Of a stretch of 64,000 nucleotides of DNA, positions 16,619-24,140 are shown in pieces (position 1 is the first letter of the stretch; each line of letters starts with the position of its first letter). Both the position numbers and the translations under genes were made by a program. The notes under the pieces were generated by a model that saw only the letters and a list, made by a program, of their open reading frames with translations, did no database searches and was not told where the DNA came from. Source of the stretch: Leptospiraceae bacterium (GTDB lineage: Bacteria > Spirochaetota > Leptospiria > Leptospirales > Leptospiraceae); assembly GCA_024233835.1 (NCBI GenBank), contig JACKPC010000003.1:218501-282500 (forward strand), in the 5' to 3' direction.

Positions 16619-18154
16619 TTATTTATCGACCTTTTCTTTTAACTCATAGAGATCAAGTCTTCTATCTAACCAGTTCAATGTAGTTCCGGTAACTCTATGC
16701 CTTCTTAAAGTCTCCAAATCCACATCATGAATCACAACTGTTTCGATATTGGGAGTACATTCAGAAGCGATTCCATCCCTCGAAAAAACCAGATCAGAAG
16801 GAGTTAATATAGCTGACTGGGCATACTGCACATCCATATTTTCAACATTGGGAAGATTTCCCACATTTCCAGCTATAGCTACATAAATCTGATTTTCGAT
16901 ACACCTGGCCTGTGCACAATAGCGTACACGTAAGTACCCTTCCCTATCATTTGTACAAAACGGAACAAAAACAATTTGAGCGCCTTTTTCTACCGCTATC
17001 CGCACTAACTCCGGAAATTCTATATCATAACAAATGGCTATGGCTATACGACATTTATCTGTATCAAATACCTGTATTACATCTCCACGATGCACTCCCC
17101 ACCACTTTCTTTCATTAGGAGTAATATGAATTTTATATTGTTTTTTAATCTCTCCATTTCGCTTAAATAAAAAAGCCACATTATAAAGATTATCATCCTC
17201 TAAAACAAAGTGAGAACCTCCAATAATATTTATATTATATTTCAGAGAAAGCTTATGAAATAGTTCTGTATATTGCGGTGTATAGCCAGCTAACTCTCTG
17301 GCAGCAACACCCGGCCTTTTGGCTTCTATAAAAGAAAGTAATTGAGTAGTAAAAATTTCAGGAAATAACACAAAATCACTCCTATAATTCGAGGCAACAT
17401 CCACAAAATACTCACACTGAATTGCAAAATCCTCAAAAGACCGGATGGCTCTCATCATATATTGCACAGCACAAATTCGCACCGGTTTAGAACTCAGATA
17501 TCGTTTATGTTTATCGGGAGAATAGTCCAGATTCACCCATTCTAAAAGAGTAGCATTACCATCAGATTCCATATCCGATTCAAGATAGGATTTAATCACC
17601 CTTTTTAAAACAAAACCATTTGCTATTTGAAATGTCAAAACAGGATCATAGATAGATTTGTATATTACTCTATCAATATATTCTCGTACACTTAATTTAT
17701 CCTTGTGTAAATGATAGGCCGGAAGCCTCCCGCCCACTACAATTCTCATCAGGTTCATATTGATGACCAGTTGTTTCCGGGCCTCATATAAACGGCGTGC
17801 CAACTTCATGCTCCGAAAATCAGGATGAACCATAATCTCCATTCCGTATAAGGTGTCACCCTCCGGGTTATGATTTCGTATATAAGCATTATCCGTGACC
17901 TGCTGAAAGGAATGCTCTTCTCCATAAATATCAAAATCAACAATAAGACTGGACGAAGAAGCCACAATTTGTTTCTCGTATTCTACGCACAATTGCCCTT
18001 CCGGAAAGACGGTAACCTGTGAGTTAAACTGCTCTTTTGACCAGGGCTTAATCCCCGGAAAACAAATTTCCTGCAATGTTTTAATCTCTTCATAGTCTTC
18101 CATCTTTAGCTGGCGAATAACCAGACGGCCATGTAGTTGGTTATTATCTATCAT
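16619..18154 (-). CDS. Fused GNAT acetyltransferase / carbon-nitrogen hydrolase
   Basis: Residues ~10-215 are a GNAT acetyltransferase-like domain (GMEIMVHPDFRSMKLARRLYEAR is the acetyl-CoA-binding region). Residues ~225-505 are a nitrilase-superfamily hydrolase with its catalytic triad: Glu in LFPEIFTT, Lys in KQYKIHITPNER, and Cys375 in AIAICYDIEFPE. This fusion is a recognised architecture in several bacterial phyla. The hydrolase half suggests action on a carbon-nitrogen bond of an amide; the acetylase half may act on the same metabolite or a product. The substrate is unknown. The gene sits 27 bp upstream of the hybrid kinase on the same strand but is probably an independent function. Confidence 0.85.
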   Translation of the reverse strand: MIDNNQLHGRLVIRQLKMEDYEEIKTLQEICFPGIKPWSKEQFNSQVTVFPEGQLCVEYEKQIVASSSSLIVDFDIYGEEHSFQQVTDNAYIRNHNPEGDTLYGMEIMVHPDFRSMKLARRLYEARKQLVINMNLMRIVVGGRLPAYHLHKDKLSVREYIDRVIYKSIYDPVLTFQIANGFVLKRVIKSYLESDMESDGNATLLEWVNLDYSPDKHKRYLSSKPVRICAVQYMMRAIRSFEDFAIQCEYFVDVASNYRSDFVLFPEIFTTQLLSFIEAKRPGVAARELAGYTPQYTELFHKLSLKYNINIIGGSHFVLEDDNLYNVAFLFKRNGEIKKQYKIHITPNERKWWGVHRGDVIQVFDTDKCRIAIAICYDIEFPELVRIAVEKGAQIVFVPFCTNDREGYLRVRYCAQARCIENQIYVAIAGNVGNLPNVENMDVQYAQSAILTPSDLVFSRDGIASECTPNIETVVIHDVDLETLRRHRVTGTTLNWLDRRLDLYELKEKVDK

Positions 18155-18262
18155 AGAACTATTTTGGCACTTTACTCAATTTTATCAAGATAAAGAAATT
18201 TTTTCTTTAACTATTCTTATACATTAAAAAAAAACTTGATCAGATTATTCCGAAACGTATAG

Positions 18263-18661
18263 ATGATCAACTTTGTAAAAGGGATACGAATGATGCAAAT
18301 TGCAGAGTCTGGTATTGCAAAAAAACAAAGCAAGCCTACAGGGAAGAAAGTGGACAAAAGGACTTCAATTCATATGGAAGAGAAAAAAATTTCAAGTCCT
18401 ATCAGTAAAACAGAGTTAGGAAAAAAGCATAGCTGCTTCCAATGTTCTGGAAAATTTTATGATATGGGAAAAGAAAAAGCCGTATGTCCGAAATGTGGTG
18501 CCGATCAGGCCAATAAACCTGTGTCCAAGCAAAGAATTCCGGTCAAAGCCAGACAGGAATTCGAAGTAAGCGACTCAGAGTTTGATGATGAACTCATCCT
18601 CGACAAGACAAATAATTTGGATGAGGACGATGATACAATTTTGGAGGAAGAGGATAATTAG
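18263..18661 (+). CDS. FYDLN-acid-type zinc-ribbon protein
   Basis: The centre of this 132-residue protein reads KHSCFQCSGKFYDMGKE and then VCPKCGA: two CxxC pairs forming a zinc ribbon around a Phe-Tyr-Asp core. The C-terminal ~35 residues are very acidic. That combination defines the TIGR02300/FYDLN-acid family, whose role is unknown. ATG 18263 is used; an ATG at 18290 would also keep the zinc ribbon. The miaA coding region overlaps its end or begins at the stop, so the two are cotranscribed with hfq. Confidence 0.75.
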   Translation: MINFVKGIRMMQIAESGIAKKQSKPTGKKVDKRTSIHMEEKKISSPISKTELGKKHSCFQCSGKFYDMGKEKAVCPKCGADQANKPVSKQRIPVKARQEFEVSDSEFDDELILDKTNNLDEDDDTILEEEDN

Positions 18662-19562
18662 TCGTAAACTATGTATCCTGACAGCACCCACAGGTGCTGG
18701 AAAATCTTCACTCATAAGCGAACTGGACCCGGAAAGGTTCGAAATTTTATCTTTTGACTCGCGGCAGGTTTATCAGGTTCTGGAAGTAGGAACTGCTAAA
18801 CCTTCCCTTTCTCTTCGAAACAAAATTCCCCATCATCTTGTTGATTTCCTTCCTCCCGATGAAGAAATAAATGCAGCTAAATTTACCCAAAAAGCCTTCC
18901 TCGCTTTAGAAGAAGTCTATTCAAAAGGAAAAATCCCTCTCATTACCTGCGGAACCGGCTTTTACTTGAAAGCCTTTTTAAATGGAATGTTTGAATTTGC
19001 ATCCGGTTCTTTTGAGTTAAGGAAAGATTTAGAAAGTCTGAGTCGAGAAGAGCGCTGGTTCCAATTAGAAGAAAAAGATCCCGAGGCCTGTAAAAAAATC
19101 AATTATAACGACGATTATAGAGTCTGCCGGGCTCTTGAAATTGTAATCAGTAGTGGAAAAAAGTGGTCAGAAGCCAAACCCGATACTTCTCAAAGCTTCT
19201 TTTCTCGGTATCCTGGTACAGAGATACAGGGCTTCTTTATTCACCATGAAAGAGCTGTTCTCTATGAAAGGATTAACAGGAGAGTGAAGGAAATGATTGA
19301 AGCAGGAATTATCGAAGAAACAAAAAATGTGATAGACAGATTTGGAAAAAACTGCCCCGCTTTAAAATCACTGGGATACAATTTTGCGGTTGAAAATATA
19401 CAGGGAAAAATCGATATTGGGATATTCTATGAGTTATTTTCCAGGTCACATAGAAACTATGCCAAGAAACAAATAACATGGTTTAAAAAGGAAGTCACGC
19501 TTAAACCTGTGTCCTGGAATTCCGCCTTGGAAGAAATAAAAAAAATAGGGGAGAGACCATAA
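18630..19562 (+). CDS. miaA: tRNA dimethylallyltransferase
   Basis: MiaA transfers the dimethylallyl group from DMAPP to A37 of tRNAs reading UNN codons. Visible signatures are the P-loop APTGAGKSSL, the DSRQVYQ..EVGTAKP segment that recognises A37, the GTGFYLKAF strand and the RALEI motif. The C-terminal end retains the SHRNYAKKQITWFKK helix. The start is uncertain. ATG 18630 overlaps the upstream gene by 32 bp and adds about ten residues before the first beta-strand. A GGAGG at 18643-18647 instead points to a non-canonical ATT at 18657 or ATA at 18654, either of which would give a usual MiaA N-terminus. Followed 3 bp later by hfq, the common miaA-hfq arrangement. Confidence 0.88.
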   Translation: MIQFWRKRIISRKLCILTAPTGAGKSSLISELDPERFEILSFDSRQVYQVLEVGTAKPSLSLRNKIPHHLVDFLPPDEEINAAKFTQKAFLALEEVYSKGKIPLITCGTGFYLKAFLNGMFEFASGSFELRKDLESLSREERWFQLEEKDPEACKKINYNDDYRVCRALEIVISSGKKWSEAKPDTSQSFFSRYPGTEIQGFFIHHERAVLYERINRRVKEMIEAGIIEETKNVIDRFGKNCPALKSLGYNFAVENIQGKIDIGIFYELFSRSHRNYAKKQITWFKKEVTLKPVSWNSALEEIKKIGERP

Positions 19563-19565
19563 GGA

Positions 19566-19841
19566 ATGTCTGCTAAAAATAACATACAGGATCATATCCT
19601 AAATACAGCACGGAAAGATAAAGTTGAGTTAACTGTTTACCTTTTAAATGGGGTACCGCTAAAAGGAAGAGTTACCAGCTTTGATAACTTCACTTTCATT
19701 CTTGAGCAGGATGGAAAAGAAGGAAAGCAGCAGCTTGTATACAAACACGCTGTTTCCACAATTATTCCTTCAAAAACGATAAAGCTCCAACCGGATGATA
19801 GCAAGGATAACAGGGAACAAAAAGAAACTGGCGGAGAATAA
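19566..19841 (+). CDS. hfq: RNA chaperone Hfq
   Basis: A 91-residue Sm-like protein. The Sm1 motif is NGVPLKGRVTSFDNFTFIL and the Sm2 motif is VYKHAVSTIIP, the Hfq-specific YKHA(I/V)ST signature that binds U-rich RNA on the proximal face. The C-terminal ~20 residues are acidic and polar and likely disordered. Hfq forms a hexamer that pairs small RNAs with mRNAs. The gene follows miaA by 3 bp, a conserved order in many bacteria, and is probably translated from the same message. Confidence 0.95.
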   Translation: MSAKNNIQDHILNTARKDKVELTVYLLNGVPLKGRVTSFDNFTFILEQDGKEGKQQLVYKHAVSTIIPSKTIKLQPDDSKDNREQKETGGE

Positions 19842-19860
19842 ATAAAGCTTTTCCGTTCGA

Positions 19861-20763
19861 ATGCAAAGACTTATAAAATTACTGGCATTTTTTATTTTTC
19901 TGGCCGGACTTACATACCTCGGGTTTGTGAGTTGCTACCGTATTCATGAAGGTGAATTCCTGATCCTTCATTATAGTAGCCGGACCTTGAAAGAAATTAA
20001 GGTCGGAGAAGGGTTCGTTTTTATACCGGAACTCATTTATCCGGGTTTTTTGCAGGTTGAACGAAAAATTTACAAAAAAAGATTCCTATCTTTTTACTAT
20101 AAGAGGGACTTAAGTCAGGATACTCTTCCTGATTTTCCGGCTTCCGTAAAAAGTTTTGAATGGAAAGGAACTATGACGTACTCGATATCAGATTCTGAAT
20201 TAGAATCTGTTTATCTAAATAATGGAAAAACAATGGAAGGTATCGATGAGTTTATAAAAGAAAAAATTTATCGATACTTCGATTCTTATTTTGAAGCTCT
20301 TCCTGCAATAACGAACATTTCAGCATTAAAGCTCAAGTTAAATACCGAAAAAAGTGGTATTCAAACCAGGGAAATGCCAAATTTTCTTTTGAAGTTTGGT
20401 ATCAAAACAGAAGCTCTTGCCTTGAAGAAAGAGAAATTTCCACCGGAAAATCTGTTTAAAGAACTCATGCTATCCGGGGATGTTACAGTGAAGTCCCTTC
20501 TGGAAAAAAAACAGGCTGAATTAAAGGGAGATTTATACAGTCTAGAACAAAAAAAGAAAGATGAAGTATACTTTCAATTTCTGGAAAAAATGTCAGCGTT
20601 CTTAAAACAGAATCCTCACATGAAGGACTTTGTTATTATGGATAGGCTGGGGATAAAGTCCGGTCAAATTCATATCAATGCAGGAGATTGGACAGTAGAA
20701 AAGCCTCAGACCACCCACTCTAAAAATTACAGTTTAAAGAAATTACCCAAAATAATAGAATAA
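19861..20763 (+). CDS. Membrane-anchored hypothetical protein, SPFH-like
   Basis: One N-terminal membrane segment (LIKLLAFFIFLAGLTYLGFV) is followed by ~275 soluble residues. The segment after the anchor (EGEFLILHYSSRTLKEIKVGEGFVFIPE) resembles the start of band-7/SPFH domains, which also follow an N-terminal anchor. The similarity is weak. Lys/Glu-rich helices at ~210-255 could form a coiled coil. The gene is 19 bp after hfq and 10 bp before manC, so it is in a run of plus-strand genes. I do not recognise the family with certainty. Confidence 0.55.
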   Translation: MQRLIKLLAFFIFLAGLTYLGFVSCYRIHEGEFLILHYSSRTLKEIKVGEGFVFIPELIYPGFLQVERKIYKKRFLSFYYKRDLSQDTLPDFPASVKSFEWKGTMTYSISDSELESVYLNNGKTMEGIDEFIKEKIYRYFDSYFEALPAITNISALKLKLNTEKSGIQTREMPNFLLKFGIKTEALALKKEKFPPENLFKELMLSGDVTVKSLLEKKQAELKGDLYSLEQKKKDEVYFQFLEKMSAFLKQNPHMKDFVIMDRLGIKSGQIHINAGDWTVEKPQTTHSKNYSLKKLPKIIE

Positions 20764-20773
20764 AGAGAAACCA

Positions 20774-21835
20774 ATGAATCAAGATAAACCTGTTGTTTTA
20801 ATCCTGGCCGGTGGAATCGGTGAAAGGTTTTGGCCCCGTTCCAGAAGAAACCTACCCAAGCAATTACTAAAAATTTATTCAAACAAAACCCTGCTCAAAG
20901 AAACTTTAAACCGTGCCTTAAGCCTGACAAGCCCCGACAGAATTTTTATAGGCACCAATCTTTTTTTAAAGAAAATGATCCTCGAACAGGAAAAGTCTTT
21001 TTCCGAAAAAAACTTCATTATTGAACCCGAAGGAAAGAATACCGCCGCTATCATTGCCCTCGCGTCTCTGCATTTCCAGCAAAAGTTTGGCGATCCGGTT
21101 CAGGTAGTCCTTTCTTCCGATGCGTATATCAACCCGGTAAAAGAATTTACAGCCACAATGAAATCGGCAATTATCGAGGCCAAAGAAGGGAGTCTGGTTC
21201 TCTTAGGAGTAAAGCCCAATCGACCGGAAACCGGATACGGCTATATTTCAGCCGGAAAACCCACCTATACAGGTTTTCTGGTAAATGCCTTTTTTGAGAA
21301 ACCCGACTTCAAAACAGCGAAAAAATACATACAAAGAAAAACTATGTACTGGAACCCGGGAATTTTTACCTGGAAAACCAGTGTTATCCTTCAGGAGCTT
21401 GAAAAATACGCTCCCTATATAATCGGCCCTTTAAAATCAGCCTTTCCGTTTAAGAAAATTGGAGAACTGGCTGCAACTTTCAAGCTTTTACCTTCCGAAC
21501 CTATTGATAAAGCCCTCATGGAAAAAAGTACGAATATAAAAATGGTAAAAGCCAGTTTTGCCTGGGATGATGTCGGTTCCTGGCTTTCCCTCGAAAGAAT
21601 ACAGGAAGAAACCGATGGGAACTTTCATGCCGGAAAGAAAGCCTTTTACTTTAAATCGACCGGGAATATAACCTCTGTAAAAAAAGAACTTATTACCTTT
21701 CTCGGGGTAAACAATCTCGTGGTCGTAGAAGAAGAAGATGTTCTATTTATTTCCTCCAGAGAGGGCTTAGATGATATAAAACTCATGTTAGCAGAAATGC
21801 GGAAAAATAGAGGTTTACAAAAATATTTAGATTAA
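20774..21835 (+). CDS. manC: Mannose-1-phosphate guanylyltransferase
   Basis: The N-terminal VLILAGGIGERFWPRSRRNLPKQ is the nucleotide-binding signature of sugar nucleotidyltransferases, in the form typical of ManC (GERFWPxSR, PKQ). Later ManC landmarks are EPEGKNTAAIIALA, ETGYGYI, FFEKPD and WNPGIF near the middle, and WDDVGSW at ~residue 268. At 353 residues it is the monofunctional form without the C-terminal isomerase domain. It makes GDP-mannose for polysaccharide or LPS synthesis from GTP and mannose-1-phosphate. The enzyme is cytosolic. Confidence 0.92.
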   Translation: MNQDKPVVLILAGGIGERFWPRSRRNLPKQLLKIYSNKTLLKETLNRALSLTSPDRIFIGTNLFLKKMILEQEKSFSEKNFIIEPEGKNTAAIIALASLHFQQKFGDPVQVVLSSDAYINPVKEFTATMKSAIIEAKEGSLVLLGVKPNRPETGYGYISAGKPTYTGFLVNAFFEKPDFKTAKKYIQRKTMYWNPGIFTWKTSVILQELEKYAPYIIGPLKSAFPFKKIGELAATFKLLPSEPIDKALMEKSTNIKMVKASFAWDDVGSWLSLERIQEETDGNFHAGKKAFYFKSTGNITSVKKELITFLGVNNLVVVEEEDVLFISSREGLDDIKLMLAEMRKNRGLQKYLD

Positions 21836-21875
21836 AATTAAGTCTATAGTAAAATAAAAAAGGAGTGAGTGTAGA

Positions 21876-21965
21876 ATGCCTTCTGGAAAAAAAAGAAAAC
21901 GTAGAAAAATAGCGACACATAAGAGAAAGAAAAAGAGAAGAGCAAACAGGCATAAGAAAAAATAA
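21876..21965 (+). CDS. bS22-like ribosomal mini-protein (AURKAIP1/COX24 domain), 29 aa
   Basis: An ORF of 29 codons with a good ribosome site (AGGAG, 10 nt upstream) encodes MPSGKKRKRRKIATHKRKKK followed by RRANRHKKK. Nineteen of 29 residues are Lys, Arg or His. The pattern KRKRRKIATHKRKKKRR matches the AURKAIP1/COX24 domain found in mitochondrial mS38 and in the bacterial small-subunit protein bS22 known from Mycobacterium. It is therefore probably a component of the 30S subunit near the decoding region. It is too short for many gene finders. It has its own leader after manC (40 bp gap). Confidence 0.8.
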   Translation: MPSGKKRKRRKIATHKRKKKRRANRHKKK

Positions 21966-22029
21966 TCCTTTTTCCTAAAGAGTCAGTACTTCATAAAGCT
22001 GTTATGGATTTTTCCGATATATATTCTGT

Positions 22030-22764
22030 ATGGCATTTGGAAAAGACTATCAGCTTTATAGAACCTGGTGGAAGCATTCGCGGACAAAAACTCATGGGTA
22101 CCATAAATCTTATGTAGCCAGAACGCCCGCAGGAGACATCCTGAGGGCAGAATACAACTTTAAAGATGAACTGGTACGGCTATATTTACAGATAGAATCT
22201 GAAGATAAAAAAGAATATGTAGCCATAATAAAAAAAGGACAGAGTATCCGTGAGAAGGATGTAACTAATAATTCCAACATATCCATCAAGAAAAAGGTAG
22301 CCCCTTTTAAGGCGATTTTCTCCAGTTTACCGGATGATGATCTCTTACGTTCCTTATCAGGGATTTACGGAATTTCCCGTGTATCCCTCGGAAGAGAAGA
22401 ATTTGATTTAAGTCCGGACAGGACAGGTGAGTATTCAACCAGAGAAAATAGGTTTGGAGAAGCTTTTTTCGAAAGACTCAAGCGCTTTCGTTTTACTACA
22501 CATAGAAAAAAACCTCTTCGCGAAAGAATCAAAGAGCGTTTCTGGGGAGAAGTTTTTGATGCAGGAATGGGAGCAGCCTTGAGCGTATTGATTTACCTGT
22601 ATTCTTTTGATTTTGTAATATTAGGTGCCGGAATTGGTGCTCTGGGTTTCTTTTTTGGAGGCCTGGACTGGAAACTCAGGAAAAGAGCCCCCCTTTTATC
22701 AAAAGTAATTCTTTTTTTAATGGTGGGTTCCTACTTTTTCTATGAGGGGTATACAAAATATTGA
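22030..22764 (+). CDS. Hypothetical membrane protein
   Basis: A 244-residue protein whose first ~175 residues are soluble and rich in Lys, Arg and aromatic residues, and whose end has two to three hydrophobic helices (MGAALSVLIYLYSF, FVILGAGIGALGFFFGGLDW, LSKVILFLMVGSYFFYEG). The RERIKERFWGEVFDAGMG stretch could pack at the membrane surface. I recognise no family. It lies between the bS22-like gene and cheW on the same strand, with 64 and 71 bp gaps. Confidence 0.6.
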   Translation: MAFGKDYQLYRTWWKHSRTKTHGYHKSYVARTPAGDILRAEYNFKDELVRLYLQIESEDKKEYVAIIKKGQSIREKDVTNNSNISIKKKVAPFKAIFSSLPDDDLLRSLSGIYGISRVSLGREEFDLSPDRTGEYSTRENRFGEAFFERLKRFRFTTHRKKPLRERIKERFWGEVFDAGMGAALSVLIYLYSFDFVILGAGIGALGFFFGGLDWKLRKRAPLLSKVILFLMVGSYFFYEGYTKY

Positions 22765-22835
22765 TTTTAAAAAGAAATTCATTTACAAGCAACTCATTCT
22801 AATAAATAATAGAAGAATCTATTAGGAAATAATCT

Positions 22836-23312
22836 ATGCCATCACATGATAATAGCCATTTAAATGATCAGTACATCACCTTTACTATCGGTGAAGAAGA
22901 TTACGCTATTTCCATCTCCAATGTCGAAGAGATTGTTAAAGTTACGAACCTGATTAAGGTTCCCAAATCAAAGGACTACTTTGTTGGTTTAATGGACAAT
23001 CGGGGAAATATTGTAAACCTGATTGACCTCAGTAAGAAAATTATGAATAAAAAGTCTACAGAGAGAGAAATCAACCGGGCTATTATTGTTAAAATAAAAG
23101 GAAAGTCCCTCGGAGTAGTTGTAGATAAAGTATCGCATGTGGTTCATTTCACCTCAGCTCAAATCGATCCACCTCCTCCCTCGGTAAAAGGTATTTCTTC
23201 CCGGTATATAATAGGTGTAGCCAAAAAAGATAATCGCTTCATTATTATCATGGATATCGAAAAAATCCTATCTTCTGATGAATTATCAGAAGTAGTCGAG
23301 TTTAAATTATAA
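22836..23312 (+). CDS. cheW: CheW-type chemotaxis coupling protein
   Basis: A single CheW domain of 158 residues: QYITFTIGEEDYAISISNVEEI, the KVPKSKDYFVGLMDNRGNIVNLIDL strand pair, and the IGVAKKDNRFIIIMDIEKIL C-terminal part. CheW links methyl-accepting receptors to the kinase CheA. No CheA lies nearby, so it may be an auxiliary copy; a cheR gene is 22 kb downstream. A hairpin terminator follows the stop codon. Confidence 0.88.
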   Translation: MPSHDNSHLNDQYITFTIGEEDYAISISNVEEIVKVTNLIKVPKSKDYFVGLMDNRGNIVNLIDLSKKIMNKKSTEREINRAIIVKIKGKSLGVVVDKVSHVVHFTSAQIDPPPPSVKGISSRYIIGVAKKDNRFIIIMDIEKILSSDELSEVVEFKL

Positions 23313-23325
23313 AAATATGCTGTTA

Positions 23326-23356
23326 AAAGTCCTGTTTTTAAAAAAAATAGGACTTT
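23326..23356 (+). terminator. Hairpin terminator after cheW
   Basis: An 8-bp stem AAAGTCCT / AGGACTTT closes an A/T-only loop of 15 nt. T-rich sequence follows (CCTTTGTTAATTTTT). It lies 13 bp past the cheW stop. Confidence 0.5.
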
Positions 23357-23465
23357 CCTTTGTTAATTTTTCGTTCTTACCCCCCATTCCTGCTTAATAA
23401 AAATAGAAAGAAGAAAAATATTCACTTTACATTTATAAACTTGGAACTATCCTGTTTCCAGACAC

Positions 23466-24140
23466 ATGGCTTGCGAAATATTTGAACCAGAACTAGAGAA
23501 AGAACTCTGCCATTTATCATCCCTTGGCCTTTCCGGTAATTTGGATGATTTTGTTAGCTGGTTACACATGAGTTTTTTGATGAAAACGGGAGAAGAAGTA
23601 GAATTTTCCAAAGAGAATGTCGGGAAAATTCTTGATAAGCTGATTCAGTGTCATGACCTCTACAAAGGTGGTTTTGATAATAAAGAGTTTTGTCTGAAGT
23701 CTGATTCAAAATTAATGCCATTGAAATTAAATGAAGATAGATTTACTATCCTCGGACATTCTAAGTTCTCCCCCATTCAATTCGTAAAAAGCCGCCTGGA
23801 GTTCTTCTTAACCTTCAATGGAGTATCTGAGGAAGATATTATCGATATCAGTATTGCAACCATCGAAGCCGTCGAAAATGCAGTAAAGTATGGTGATGGA
23901 AACGAAGTAGATGTAGACTATTATATCGAGCAAACCCAGAGAATCTTTCACATAAGTGTTACCAATAAAATCAAAGAGTTTGAATTAGACGAGGAAATCG
24001 AAAGAGGAAAGTACTCTGCCAAAATAACCCTTATGCGGGGAGTCATGGTAATGCAAAAGCTTTTTGATCAAATCGATCTCTCCATTATTGAAGATAAAAA
24101 ACAGGCGAGATTAACTGCCATTAAGAAAATTCCGGCTTAA
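23466..24140 (+). CDS. Anti-sigma-factor-type ATP-binding protein (HATPase_c_2)
   Basis: The last ~110 residues form a GHKL ATPase domain of the RsbW/SpoIIAB type: SIATIEAVENAVKYGDGNEV is the N-box and ITLMRGVMVMQKLFDQID is the region around the ATP lid. The N-terminal ~110 residues are not recognised. Such proteins phosphorylate anti-anti-sigma partners or bind sigma factors, but no partner gene lies next to it. The stop overlaps the uvrB start by one base (TAATG), suggesting translational coupling. Confidence 0.72.
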   Translation: MACEIFEPELEKELCHLSSLGLSGNLDDFVSWLHMSFLMKTGEEVEFSKENVGKILDKLIQCHDLYKGGFDNKEFCLKSDSKLMPLKLNEDRFTILGHSKFSPIQFVKSRLEFFLTFNGVSEEDIIDISIATIEAVENAVKYGDGNEVDVDYYIEQTQRIFHISVTNKIKEFELDEEIERGKYSAKITLMRGVMVMQKLFDQIDLSIIEDKKQARLTAIKKIPA

